Assembly: GCA_903926205.1 (NCBI GenBank) | Contig: CAIYID010000003.1 | Coordinates: 35,010-99,009 of the forward strand | Source of the DNA: an uncultured Bdellovibrionales bacterium | Lineage (GTDB): Bacteria > Bdellovibrionota > Bdellovibrionia > Bdellovibrionales > Bdellovibrionaceae | Direction: 5' to 3' | Length of the DNA: 64,000 bases | In this document: in pieces, positions 52,577 through 61,162 of the stretch | Numbering within the stretch: position 1 is the first letter of the stretch | How the letters are laid out: each line of letters opens with the position of its first letter | Translations under genes and position numbers: made by a program | The notes under the pieces: generated by a model | Told to the model about the DNA's origin: nothing | Database searches by the model: none | Seen by the model: the letters and a program-made list of their open reading frames with translations, nothing else

Positions 52577-54724
52577 TTAGCTTCCGAAAGAAGCCGGCAA
52601 TTTCGCGTTGTCGGTTAGCGCTTTAGCCCTGAACTCAGACACGTTCCCCAAATTCACCTTCGGATGATCGAAGACCGGATCCGTCAGCATTCGGAGAAAT
52701 TCAGAATGCTCGGGGTGGGCTTCATCGCAGATCGTATGCTGCTGAAACTCTTCTCTACTATAGCTACCCCAATCGACAATTTTTTGAAAGAGAATCGAAT
52801 CGACTCCGAGCTCAAGACCTAGTCGTACGAAAGCGGGCATTTCACGCCAATTTCGAAATTGGACGACGTAATCTAATCGCAAGAAAAAATCAGCTTCACA
52901 TCTCGCGTGCTCATTCAAGAATCGTACGTTTTCAAGAAGTCTCGTAAACATTCCTCCGCGACGAACGACTTTGTATGTTTCTGCTGTCGCAGCATCGAAA
53001 GAAATTACGATTCGACGAATGTTTTTATGGATTTTTAAAAGACGCGACCACATCAATTTATCGAACAACAGTCCATTGGTCGTCAGCTGAATCTTCAACT
53101 GAGGATATTGACTACCATCAAGTTGAGTCAAAAATTCCCGATAGATTCTGCTTGCAAATGGATCTCCAGCCCCGGTCACAAGCAACCATTCGAGGTTCGG
53201 CAAAAATCGATCGAGCAAGGTTTTCGTCACCGCTTTCGTTTTATCAAACTCATTACCCTTTACCGTCATGAAGGTCTGTGTGCGACAGGAGGGACATGAA
53301 AGGTTGCAAGAGCGATCACTGGAAAGATTTAACTCCCGCGGCCCCCTCGGCAACTTGACAGCCTTATTCTTAATGATGGACTTCATGTACGGATCAAAAT
53401 CTTCTTCCCGGGACGGCAAAGTTCGTCCCTGAATATCTGGGCAACGTTTTTTATCGCAATAGCTGAACGTTTGGTCGTGAATGCTGGCGCGCACGGCCTG
53501 CGCAGTCTTCGAATTCCACACCTCATCAGGAGTTTCAGATTTTAAACTTCCGGCGGGAGCCGAAACCCATGCTGGACAGCAGAGATGAGCCTCATAATAA
53601 GGTCCGCGCCCGGTATCAAAATATTCGAAGGGTCGAGAACAAAAACGGTCGGAGAGGTAGGCTTCGTCCGACCAGACCTGGTAGGAGTCCAAAGTTTCCG
53701 CAGCTCCATACAAATTTCGTTGGAGCGTGATAAATTGTGCTTGAAAATTCTTAAATTGGTCTGAGTCTCCCAATCGCAAAGCTTGCCGATAGAAAAGAGA
53801 TCGCAACGATTCTTTCACGTATTGATCCCGCACTTCCGATTTTACGAGAATGTCAGCCCCCTCTTCAAAGTTGCCAGCTTCGATCAAAAGGATGCCGAGT
53901 TCGATTTTGACGCCAACATTTTTTGGTTCAACAACAAGACATTCGCGAAAATATTCTTGGGCTCTGATCTTTTCTCCCCTTCGTTTGTAAATATAGGCCA
54001 GGTCTTGGAGAGCGGGCCCACAATCCTTAGAGAGGGCAAGGACTCTCTCAAAACTAGCGATCGCCAATAAGTCTCTCTGCTGATGATTATAAAAAGAGGC
54101 CAAAGCCAAATGGGCTTCAACGCTATTGGGGTTCAAGTCGAGAATTTTGCGGAAATACTGTTCAGGTTCCACAGGATTTTTTGCACAGATCAATTTTACT
54201 AATTCAGGATGATAAACAAAATTAGTTTTGAATAGTTCACTCACGCGGTACAAGCGTTCTTCAGAAAGGGCATCACTAGTTACGAGCTGCTGGCAGGCGC
54301 GAAATAAGCCGATCATTGCTTGTTCATGTTTCTCATCAAGATCCAGAGCTTGTTCAAAATAGCGAGCCGCCAAAGAGGGATGATTGTTTCGTTCCGCAAG
54401 CCATCCGAGACCAAAAGGGGCGTCCACAAAACGGGGATTGATCGCCATGGCGGCGCGAAAGTAGGCCTCGGCCTCCAGCGGGCTCTGGTCTTCTCCGCAG
54501 ACAAAACCCAACTTGGTCATCGCAAAATAATGCTGGGGTGAAAGATTCAGGCTGTTGACAAGACATTGCTTGGCCGTCTTCAGGTCTCCAAGGTGAGAGT
54601 AAACTTGACCCATTCCCTCGAGCGCCAAATGGCAATCTTTATCTACAGCATGAACAAATTCAAAAAATGTCATGGCGGTCGTATCTTGACCTGCCATAAT
54701 ATGATTCCAACCGCAGGCGATCAA
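52577..54724 (-). CDS. TPR - SPASM-like - radical SAM protein
   Basis: A 715-residue protein. Residues 1-320 are TPR repeats (for example EAYFRAAMAINPRFVDAPFGLGWLAE, QEYFRECLVVEPKNVGVKIELGILL). About 365-445 is a Cys-rich segment (FCSRPFEYF, EAHLCCPAW, EVWNSKTAQAVR, YCDKKRCP) like a SPASM iron-sulfur domain. Then radical SAM: cluster motif CNLSCPSC (about 473-480) and downstream strands (EWLLVTGAGDPF, KIQLTTNGLL, IVISFDAATAETYKVVRRGG). SPASM normally follows the radical SAM domain. Start TTG at 54724 is the first usual start, but the frame is open 126 bases further upstream. Probably modifies a peptide or protein (inference). Confidence 0.85.
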   Translation of the reverse strand: MIACGWNHIMAGQDTTAMTFFEFVHAVDKDCHLALEGMGQVYSHLGDLKTAKQCLVNSLNLSPQHYFAMTKLGFVCGEDQSPLEAEAYFRAAMAINPRFVDAPFGLGWLAERNNHPSLAARYFEQALDLDEKHEQAMIGLFRACQQLVTSDALSEERLYRVSELFKTNFVYHPELVKLICAKNPVEPEQYFRKILDLNPNSVEAHLALASFYNHQQRDLLAIASFERVLALSKDCGPALQDLAYIYKRRGEKIRAQEYFRECLVVEPKNVGVKIELGILLIEAGNFEEGADILVKSEVRDQYVKESLRSLFYRQALRLGDSDQFKNFQAQFITLQRNLYGAAETLDSYQVWSDEAYLSDRFCSRPFEYFDTGRGPYYEAHLCCPAWVSAPAGSLKSETPDEVWNSKTAQAVRASIHDQTFSYCDKKRCPDIQGRTLPSREEDFDPYMKSIIKNKAVKLPRGPRELNLSSDRSCNLSCPSCRTQTFMTVKGNEFDKTKAVTKTLLDRFLPNLEWLLVTGAGDPFASRIYREFLTQLDGSQYPQLKIQLTTNGLLFDKLMWSRLLKIHKNIRRIVISFDAATAETYKVVRRGGMFTRLLENVRFLNEHARCEADFFLRLDYVVQFRNWREMPAFVRLGLELGVDSILFQKIVDWGSYSREEFQQHTICDEAHPEHSEFLRMLTDPVFDHPKVNLGNVSEFRAKALTDNAKLPASFGS

Positions 54725-54884
54725 AGAATCCTTTTTAGTCGTCCACAGCTTGTCGTCATTCCATCGCTTTCCGAGGATCTTTTTTGACGAGAGCCGTATC
54801 CATTTCCAATAGAAAATCGAAACGTACTTTGAACCGATGCGTAGCTCCTTTTACTTAATTTTTAACCTAGGGTTCAGATCAGTT

Positions 54885-55319
54885 TCAATATAATATTTCC
54901 CATGATTCGACCCCTCCTTGACGCTTCTTAAAGATCGGATGTACGGCGGGCCTTTTTACGGTTTTTAAAATTTCAAATTTTTCTGGGCTTCTTACTTTTA
55001 ACTTTTTAAGGAGATGACTCCACTCATAGTCGACCTGACCTTTTTTTACAAAACACATTATGGATATACGTTTTCTTATTCCAAGTTTTGTGCGATCAAA
55101 TAAATAACCTCTTCTCTCGGACTCGTCGCACACAAAATGTAAGTAAGTGTTGATTGTTGCTATTGGATCAGCGCACCTTTTGAAACGTTCTAATTGGGGA
55201 TGATTACGATAACCACGGGTTTTGTTTTCCAAAACTTTTTTGGCTAATAAACCTTCTCTCCAGAGCGCCACGAGGCCCTTAGCATCCAAGTATTTAGGGT
55301 GTATTGACCATAAACGCAA
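54885..55319 (-). CDS. Pyrimidine dimer DNA glycosylase/endonuclease V-like protein
   Basis: A 144-residue protein. The start MRLWSIHPKYLDAKGLVALWREGLLAKKVL, followed by TRGYRNHPQLERFK and a later GYLFDRTKLGIR region, is the pattern I associate with bacterial proteins named pyrimidine dimer DNA glycosylase / endonuclease V (Pyr_excise group). These cut DNA at UV-induced cyclobutane dimers. The match is from recollection of family sequences. It is solitary, with 245 bases of leader and 160 bases before the radical SAM gene. Confidence 0.65.
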   Translation of the reverse strand: MRLWSIHPKYLDAKGLVALWREGLLAKKVLENKTRGYRNHPQLERFKRCADPIATINTYLHFVCDESERRGYLFDRTKLGIRKRISIMCFVKKGQVDYEWSHLLKKLKVRSPEKFEILKTVKRPAVHPIFKKRQGGVESWEILY

Positions 55320-55565
55320 ATTTTCCCCCTAATGTTCAACACTAACCAGCGAGTTTAGGTGAACATTATATCCTTAAATATTAAAAAATTGAAATGAATC
55401 AAGCAAGTTACGGAGCAGAAGTTAATTCAATAGAGTCTCTGCCGTTAGTGCGACGATTTACCAGGTTTGTGAGTGTTATTTGAAACAAAGCCTGTCTTCG
55501 AGCGACAGACTTCCTCGCAATTGGTACACTTAATAGATGACGAACATATCGAAATTCACTGAACT

Positions 55566-56960
55566 TTGAGCAACCCAAATGAAAACCTAAGAGTTGCGAT
55601 CACGGGAGCGAGCGGTTTCGTAGGTCAGAATTTGCTTTCCAGCGCTCCCGAGCGTTGGCAGATCAAAGCATTGTCGCGGGGACACGCCAAGTCTTGCGTC
55701 GAAAATGTTTCATGGAGACAAGCCGACCTCTTTTCTCTGCAGAGTTCTACCGACGCTCTGAAAGACACAGATATTGCAATTTATCTTGTTCATTCCATGC
55801 TCCCATCGACTCGCCTTTTCCAAGGTAGTTTTGCCGACGCGGATCTATTGATCGCTGACAACTTTGCTCATGCTTGCGTAAAAAACGGGGTTCAACAGAT
55901 CATTTATCTCGGAGGCTTGATGCCGACAGAAAATATCAGCAAACATCTTGCGAGTCGGCAAGAGGTCGAAGAAGTCTTCAAGGCTTCTGGAATCCCGTAT
56001 ACGATTTTTCGCGCGGGGATGGTGGCGGGAAAAGGAGGATCATCGTTTGAGATTCTCCGTAATCTAGTGACAAATCTTCCAGGGATGATCCTTCCGAAAT
56101 GGACGCAGGCAAAAACCCAAGTGATTTATATTGATGATTTGTCGCGCCTACTCCGCCAGGCGGTCATGAATAAAGATTTTTTCAATAAAACCATCGATGC
56201 AGTGAATGGAGAAAGTTTGAACTATGAAAGTCTTATTCGTACTACCTGCCGTGTCTTGGGAAAAACTACGGTTTTATTTCGTGTGCCCATAAATTCCACG
56301 AAGTTTTCAAAGCTGTGGGTTTCGATATTTGGCAAAACAAATTACGAACTAGCCTCTCCGTTGATTGACAGTTTGCTTTGCGAACTTCCACAAGCTCCTC
56401 CTAGCGAACTCATTTCGCCCATGATTCGCGAGCTATCCTTTGAGGGAATGCTTGAGAAGATTCTTAAAATTCCTGGCCAACAAACGAAAAGAGAGAAAAC
56501 AAAACTCATCCATACAAACACGGTTAGGTCGATTCAGCGATTGCCTTCGATTCCATCTATCAATTGCGACGAAATCGCGCGCGAGTATGAAAAATGGCTG
56601 CCAAAGGCTTTGTTTGGGCTAATTAAAGTAAAGTCGGAGCCGCACAGTGGATTAGTCACATTCAGTTTGCGTGGTCTTTCAAGGCCCCTGCTGATTTTGA
56701 AGCCTATCCTTAGCGAACCCAACATGCCGCGGGCGAAGTTTCATATCGTTGGTGGGCTTCTTTCGAAGAGATCCGACTGTGGATGGCTTGAGTTTCGGCA
56801 AGTTGCCAACAGAAAATTTACGCTTGTATCGATCAATGAGTTTGTGCCAATACTTCCTTGGTACATTTATAGATTTACTCAAGCCATCTTGCATAAGTGG
56901 ACGATGACTTCATTTGCTGAACACCTTGAGAGCGAGCCTCGTTACCATACAATTCTTTAA
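55566..56960 (+). CDS. YbjT-like NAD(P)-binding protein with C-terminal DUF2867-like domain
   Basis: A 464-residue protein starting at TTG. The N-terminal half is an atypical short-chain dehydrogenase: VAITGASGFVGQNLL, IYLVHSML, IIYLGGLMP, YTIFRAGMVAGKGGSSFEILRNL. It matches the YbjT/complex-I-assembly-like group. The C-terminal half (from about 310) is a lipocalin- or SRPBCC-like beta domain ending LPWYIYRFTQAILHKWTMTSFAEHL, as in DUF2867. Substrate unknown. No close ribosome site is evident. It is isolated in an accessory region; its 3' end is overlapped antisense by a small antitoxin-like frame. Confidence 0.75.
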   Translation: MSNPNENLRVAITGASGFVGQNLLSSAPERWQIKALSRGHAKSCVENVSWRQADLFSLQSSTDALKDTDIAIYLVHSMLPSTRLFQGSFADADLLIADNFAHACVKNGVQQIIYLGGLMPTENISKHLASRQEVEEVFKASGIPYTIFRAGMVAGKGGSSFEILRNLVTNLPGMILPKWTQAKTQVIYIDDLSRLLRQAVMNKDFFNKTIDAVNGESLNYESLIRTTCRVLGKTTVLFRVPINSTKFSKLWVSIFGKTNYELASPLIDSLLCELPQAPPSELISPMIRELSFEGMLEKILKIPGQQTKREKTKLIHTNTVRSIQRLPSIPSINCDEIAREYEKWLPKALFGLIKVKSEPHSGLVTFSLRGLSRPLLILKPILSEPNMPRAKFHIVGGLLSKRSDCGWLEFRQVANRKFTLVSINEFVPILPWYIYRFTQAILHKWTMTSFAEHLESEPRYHTIL

Positions 56961-57065
56961 ATAAATATTGATAAGCGTTTGATATGGAATCCCCGACTTA
57001 TTGGTAAGTTTTTGGAAATATTCAGTAACATCTTCATTAAGCCGAATCGTTGTACGAGATTTCAC
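56910..57065 (-). pseudogene. Orphan BrnA/CopG-like ribbon-helix-helix antitoxin fragment
   Basis: A 51-codon frame starting at GTG. It encodes KSRTTIRLNEDVTEYFQKL and NKSGIPYQTLINIYLKN, the DNA-binding ribbon-helix-helix portion of BrnA-like antitoxins. The N-terminal part of such antitoxins is missing (stop 7 codons upstream) and no toxin gene is beside it. Its end overlaps the reductase gene on the other strand. Probably a remnant; it could still repress DNA. Confidence 0.5.
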
Positions 57066-57132
57066 TTCTTCGCATATTGATTCTTAACAGATTTTGAGAA
57101 ATCTTATTATATTTTCACAAATCACTTCTTAT

Positions 57133-57173
57133 TTTTTTCTGCTCGCGTTTTGTAGCCTTGCGAGCAGAAAAAA
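57133..57173. terminator. Bidirectional hairpin terminator
   Basis: A perfect 14-base inverted repeat (TTTTTTCTGCTCGC / GCGAGCAGAAAAAA, 13-base loop) immediately beyond the leftward VOC gene stop. T runs on both strands allow termination in either direction. Confidence 0.85.
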
Positions 57174-57182
57174 TCTAACCCG

Positions 57183-57566
57183 TTAGTCCAATGGCGAACA
57201 AATCTCTACCAAGAAACCGTTGCAATCCCTTACATAAGATACGACTTGTCCCCAAGGTTTTGTTTTAGGCTTGCTCACCGAAGTTGCGCCAGCACTCACC
57301 GCTGTACTAAACGCCTCTTCGACATCCTTAGTTACAAATCCAATCTCGAAGGCCGAGGCTTTTTTTTGCAAATTGGATTTTTCGTATTCAAAACCATGAG
57401 AACTTGCTGTTTCATGATTAACAAAACCTAGCTTAGTTTCGCCTGTGACCATTTCGCCGTACTGATTTTCGTGTGAGAATCCCTTTTTCAACCCAAAGGC
57501 TTTTTCATAAAAATCCATCGTTTTAGAAACATCATCGACATAGAAAAGTGTGTAACCAAGATTCAT
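57183..57566 (-). CDS. Glyoxalase/VOC-superfamily protein
   Basis: A 127-residue VOC protein: GYTLFYVDDVSKTMDFYEKAFGLKKGF at the first module, then LGFVNHETAS, EIGFVTKDVEEAFSTAVSAGATSVSKPKTKPWGQVVSYVRDCNGFLVEICSPL in the second. The closing E in LVEICS is the common metal ligand. It may be a glyoxalase, dioxygenase or resistance protein; not resolvable. Isolated, closed by a strong hairpin. Confidence 0.88.
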   Translation of the reverse strand: MNLGYTLFYVDDVSKTMDFYEKAFGLKKGFSHENQYGEMVTGETKLGFVNHETASSHGFEYEKSNLQKKASAFEIGFVTKDVEEAFSTAVSAGATSVSKPKTKPWGQVVSYVRDCNGFLVEICSPLD

Positions 57567-57599
57567 TAATTTACCCCGTGTATTTTAGATTCTTACCGC

Positions 57600-57626
57600 G
57601 TCTTACGTTGCAAGCCAACGTAAGAC
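57600..57626. promoter_or_regulatory. 11-base perfect inverted repeat
   Basis: GTCTTACGTTG / CAACGTAAGAC with a 5-base centre lies in the 127-base gap between the VOC start and the integrase stop. No T run follows, so an operator for the VOC gene or an attachment/recombination site is more likely than a terminator. Confidence 0.4.
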
Positions 57627-57693
57627 AAATTTGGTGGAAATTACGAAAAATCCGCTAAGTAGCTGAAAATTCCCACCTCTTGATACTACCTTG

Positions 57694-58818
57694 TCACAAC
57701 GGTCCACGACCAGAGAATTTAATGACTTCTGCACCCTGTCTGCTGGGGTTGTGGAGGTCCATATCGGCCATCATGCCATGCGTATCGACCCCAGATTTTC
57801 GCATATAGATCATCATGGTCTTCATATCTTTCCAGCCGCCCGCATACATGACCTTAATTGGCGGCACTCCTTTACTTAAAAGGATCGTCGCCCATGTTGC
57901 TCTAAGATCGTGGAATCTGATTGCTGGCAAACCCATTCCCATTAGAAACATTCGTAGCTCTCTGGCCTGATCGCCTTTGTCCCAAGCCCTGATTCTTGGC
58001 AGTACGAACTCGCTGTGTGCGCTATTCTTCAATTTTAATTCCTGAAGAATCGGCAAAAGATTTTTGGCTATCTCAACAATTCGATCGTCGCCTGACTTGG
58101 TAGACTTAAACCCATCGCTGTTATTCCATGAAGTATCAACTTTGATTTTCATGCCCTCTAGATTCACTCGATCCCACTTAAGCGAATACAGCTCACCGCT
58201 TCTCATGCCAGTGTAAATTGCAGTCGCCCAAATCTCGTACCATTCAGATTCCATTTGCTTGGCCTGTTCTAAAAAGTTCCTGACTTGCGACTCAGTCAAC
58301 ACACCTTTTATTTTGTCACCGATACGGAACTTCATCACTGGCGTTGGATTTCGCTGGATAGCCCCGATCTCTACACCATGTTGAAAAATAGCCTTAATAA
58401 ATTTAATCATGGATTTCTTATGCCCTTCCGACAAGCCAACCATTTGTTTTGCCATTAGGTCACGTATGTCCTGGGTTGTAATTTCGCTGATACGACGACG
58501 ACTCCAATCGGCCATCGTGTGCTTTTCCAGGCAAAGCAGGTAGTTTTCCACCGTTTTCTGCCCCAATCCACGCTCTAGCGCACATTCAGCCCAGAGCTTA
58601 ATAACCCTGGGCCACTGGGGAATGATGTCATCAATTTGCCGTCGCTGGAGTTCAGCAAACAGAACCTTTTGAATTTGCACTGCTTCAGCCATTGTTGTGA
58701 TCGGCTGGTTGTTGCCCTTCGTTGTTCGTTTCAGATTTTGCGATTCACCTGTCTTTGGATGACGACGCGCCACCATGACAGTGTATCGCTGTGTAGTTTC
58801 ATCAAATTTTATTCCCAT
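57694..58818 (-). CDS. Tyrosine recombinase / integrase
   Basis: A 374-residue site-specific recombinase. An N-terminal arm-binding region (1-60), SAM-like core-binding domain (65-170) and catalytic domain. Catalytic residues visible: first Arg in AIYTGMRSGELYSLKW, His/Arg in IRFHDLRATWATILL, GGWKD in the second His position (here Trp), and Tyr near the end (MMIYMRKSG). GGAGG lies 6 bases before the ATG. It overlaps the excisionase stop by 10 bases, so integrase and excisionase are coupled. It should integrate and excise the element. Confidence 0.92.
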   Translation of the reverse strand: MGIKFDETTQRYTVMVARRHPKTGESQNLKRTTKGNNQPITTMAEAVQIQKVLFAELQRRQIDDIIPQWPRVIKLWAECALERGLGQKTVENYLLCLEKHTMADWSRRRISEITTQDIRDLMAKQMVGLSEGHKKSMIKFIKAIFQHGVEIGAIQRNPTPVMKFRIGDKIKGVLTESQVRNFLEQAKQMESEWYEIWATAIYTGMRSGELYSLKWDRVNLEGMKIKVDTSWNNSDGFKSTKSGDDRIVEIAKNLLPILQELKLKNSAHSEFVLPRIRAWDKGDQARELRMFLMGMGLPAIRFHDLRATWATILLSKGVPPIKVMYAGGWKDMKTMMIYMRKSGVDTHGMMADMDLHNPSRQGAEVIKFSGRGPL

Positions 58819-59090
58819 TTGTAGCCTCCTTTGGCTTTACCCAAAAGAAGCCCCCTTAACTCCTCTCGACGAAACCTGTTGCTGGTACCCAATTTGTAAC
58901 GAGGAATCAGTCCACCGCTCACCATGTTGCGGAGTCGGCCCACCGATACTCGAAGGTACTCAGCAGCTTCTTCAGTCGAAAGCCACTCACTCTCTTCAGT
59001 TTTCAAAGAACTGGGTTTCAAAGTGTGTATGTCTACTTTTCCAGAGGGTGTTTCGGCATACACATCTTTAAGTCTACGATTGAAGCGCAC
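58809..59090 (-). CDS. Excisionase-type helix-turn-helix protein
   Basis: A 93-residue protein with a MerR/AlpA-like HTH (WLSTEEAAEYLRVSVGRLRNMVSGGLIPRYKLG, then NRFRREELRGLLL). Start GTG at 59090 is decided by GGAGGT five bases upstream; a start at 59174 would overlap the rep gene by 101 bases. It overlaps rep by 17 bases and the integrase by 10. Likely directs excision or regulates the element. Confidence 0.85.
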   Translation of the reverse strand: MRFNRRLKDVYAETPSGKVDIHTLKPSSLKTEESEWLSTEEAAEYLRVSVGRLRNMVSGGLIPRYKLGTSNRFRREELRGLLLGKAKGGYKWE

Positions 59091-60012
59091 TGTACACCTC
59101 CGATACTGGCTCTGATATGGGGTTCTGGGGCATATCGGACAGGGTAATTGGCTTGGGTAGGCCAAATCGTTCAAGCCTGTTCATCCACGCTTGTTGGAGG
59201 TCGATGTTCAATGGTCCCAGGTGTTTGCCGATGCGCTTCTCAAAGTCGCCCTTAGCGTTTTCTTCTTTTCTGACGGTATCGAACCCGAAAAGCTGCACAC
59301 GATACATGAATGATTCTAATATCGAGGTTGTGCGCTTGGGGTGTGGTTGAATTACACCTTCCAAAGGCTTTCTAAATTGAATTTTGGTGTACGGCTGATA
59401 ACTCCATAGCCGAGAGACATCTTCTAACGACTTAATCGGAATCCGTTTATTGAATTTTCTGGCCTCAAACCGCACACAAGGCACTTTGCCTTCTTCAGTC
59501 CACTCTGCATCTTGATGCCAGAGGTCAACTTCGTTGGGGTATAAGTCCTTCTCGTACATTGCAACTTCATCTGGCCTATTACCAAAATAGGTTGTTCTAG
59601 ACTTGCTGGAAAACTCGCTTACTCGTTTTGTGTTGGTACGCTGCAAGCTCTTAAAGACTTCAATGTACGGAATTGCAATATCAACTGCTAAATCCAACCG
59701 CTTTATCTTTGCAGTCCCAATTACGTCTTCACCAAGAAACAAAACATAAATCAAATCAATAAAGTCAGACCATGATTTATAGGCAGACAAGTGAGTCGTT
59801 AATGTGAAGTCATCCATAAGGCGATAACGAGGGTTCCATCCAAAGTAAAAATAATAATTTCCAATCTTTAGCTTTTCACTGGATGCGTAAGCCTTTGTAC
59901 CTCGGTAGTAGTTGGGATTTGTACCCGCATACTTGGTTCCCATTGATAATGCTGTCTTTACGACCTGCCGCTGGTTAATACTGCCGCTCCACGCCAATGT
60001 TATAGTGTCCAT
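59074..60012 (-). CDS. Rep_trans-type replication initiation factor
   Basis: A 312-residue protein. The layout fits Rep_trans/replication-initiation-factor proteins of rolling-circle plasmids, filamentous phages and ICEs: LDLAVDIAIPYIEVF, then TTYFGNRPDEVAMYEKDLY (the GxR...YxK segment), and VRFEARKFNKR. A catalytic Tyr pair is expected near the Y of the YEKD region; I cannot assign it firmly. GGAGG is 6 bases before the ATG. Coupled to excisionase and integrase, so it probably replicates the excised circle. Confidence 0.7.
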   Translation of the reverse strand: MDTITLAWSGSINQRQVVKTALSMGTKYAGTNPNYYRGTKAYASSEKLKIGNYYFYFGWNPRYRLMDDFTLTTHLSAYKSWSDFIDLIYVLFLGEDVIGTAKIKRLDLAVDIAIPYIEVFKSLQRTNTKRVSEFSSKSRTTYFGNRPDEVAMYEKDLYPNEVDLWHQDAEWTEEGKVPCVRFEARKFNKRIPIKSLEDVSRLWSYQPYTKIQFRKPLEGVIQPHPKRTTSILESFMYRVQLFGFDTVRKEENAKGDFEKRIGKHLGPLNIDLQQAWMNRLERFGLPKPITLSDMPQNPISEPVSEVYSALQS

Positions 60013-60170
60013 CGACTGCCTCCTTCGGAGCCATTCTCAGACATCGCGTTCTTTGCTGTTGAAGGGGGTATTTCTGGCCGGTAGTTAAATTCTAGGTTTT
60101 TTCTCATCTCTGACACTCCTCTGTGGGTTATTGAGAAGTGCATAGATAGGGGATATTAACTCAGATTGGA

Positions 60171-60203
60171 GGGTCCCAATATGTGCTGTGAATTATGGGA
60201 CCC
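60171..60203. promoter_or_regulatory. Inverted repeat upstream of rep
   Basis: GGGTCCCA / TGGGACCC with a 17-base centre between the regulator-like gene stop and the rep gene. Lacks a T run; could be an operator, an origin hairpin for the Rep_trans protein or a terminator. Confidence 0.4.
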
Positions 60204-61085
60204 CTACCGATCAAAAAATGGCATCCAAGACTTGTGGATGCAGTTGATCGCGTTTTCGGCCCACTTTTTTCGCGACGCGGAATCACTTATTTGCTTTCCC
60301 TTTAAAAGATCACCGATTTTTTGATAGCCCATTCGCTTATCATTTAGAGCATTGTTGAGTTCCCAGGCTTTCAGATAAAGCTCAAACTCTGACCACTTCA
60401 TTCTCTTTTTTGATGTGAAGAGTGTGTTCTTGTCCATCCTTAGATTTTTACGTCGCTCTTTTAAAGCAAAAGCGAGTGCGTCCATTATAGCTTGGTCTGA
60501 AAACTTTAAATTCACATTGAAACCAATGATGCCTTTTGAAGGACACGCAATTTGCTGACTCAACAGCAGAGGCGAAAGTCGCCAAACCCTCAGAAGCATT
60601 TTTTCCTTCACTGGTGACGCATTGGGCGGTATTGGAAAGTGAAGAACATCACCGAATTTTTCCAGAAAAGCAGCCAGATGGGGTGTGTTGAAAACATCCC
60701 GAAATGTCTGCTCAGTGTTAGGATCAAACTTTCTTTTAGGATTAGCTTTACGCACTTTAACAACAAGACGGCGATGTCGTCTGATTTGCTCTTGAATCCA
60801 ACCGTCCCAAGAAAAATCTTGAATATAGCGGGCATGGGTTTTTCGGCGATACTCTTCCGTTTGAAGTGATGGCTTAACGTGTGCCATCTCTTGACCATAG
60901 AAAAGCTCAGTCATAGAAATTGAAGTCCCGCCAAAGCTGCGCAACAATTCTGCCGACCCCCAATCTTTATTGCTATTTACGGCAGTAAGAAATCCCTTGT
61001 ACGCGGAAATGTAGGTCGGGTTTCGTCGAAGAATTTCCCAACAAAACTCAGGGTCCCAAAAATAAAACTCTTTCCCGCCTACCAT
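60204..61085 (-). CDS. ICE-type DUF6499/DUF2285-like regulator
   Basis: A 293-residue protein. The start FWDPEFCWEILRRNPTYISAY resembles the (W/A)xWEFLRRNPxY motif of DUF6499-type proteins on alphaproteobacterial ICEs. The C-terminal half has a basic helical region (FALKERRKNLRMDKNTLF, KWSEFELYLKAWELNN) like DUF2285. These are thought to be transcriptional regulators of conjugative elements. It lies between two inverted repeats. ATG at 61085 is preferred to TTG at 61088. The family call is from a short motif. Confidence 0.5.
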   Translation of the reverse strand: MVGGKEFYFWDPEFCWEILRRNPTYISAYKGFLTAVNSNKDWGSAELLRSFGGTSISMTELFYGQEMAHVKPSLQTEEYRRKTHARYIQDFSWDGWIQEQIRRHRRLVVKVRKANPKRKFDPNTEQTFRDVFNTPHLAAFLEKFGDVLHFPIPPNASPVKEKMLLRVWRLSPLLLSQQIACPSKGIIGFNVNLKFSDQAIMDALAFALKERRKNLRMDKNTLFTSKKRMKWSEFELYLKAWELNNALNDKRMGYQKIGDLLKGKQISDSASRKKWAENAINCIHKSWMPFFDR

Positions 61086-61112
61086 CAAACTCTCTCACTA
61101 CTCATTCGTCTG

Positions 61113-61136
61113 CGCCTATATGTATGAATATAGGCG
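61113..61136. promoter_or_regulatory. Inverted repeat upstream of the regulator-like gene
   Basis: Perfect 9-base arms (CGCCTATAT / ATATAGGCG) with a 6-base centre, 28 bases before the start of the regulator-like gene. Operator-like; no T run. Confidence 0.45.
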
Positions 61137-61162
61137 GCTGATTGTTGATCCAAAACAACTTC

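Noticed and set aside
55320..55565. Gene or RNA in the gap before the YbjT-like gene
   Set aside because: Only a short CTGTC/GACAG hairpin and A/T-rich sequence; no coding potential by eye.
52330..57630. Shared 12-mer ACGTAAGACAAA at about 52335 and 57619 as att repeats of an island
   Set aside because: Many 12-base matches are expected by chance in 64 kb; flanks do not match.
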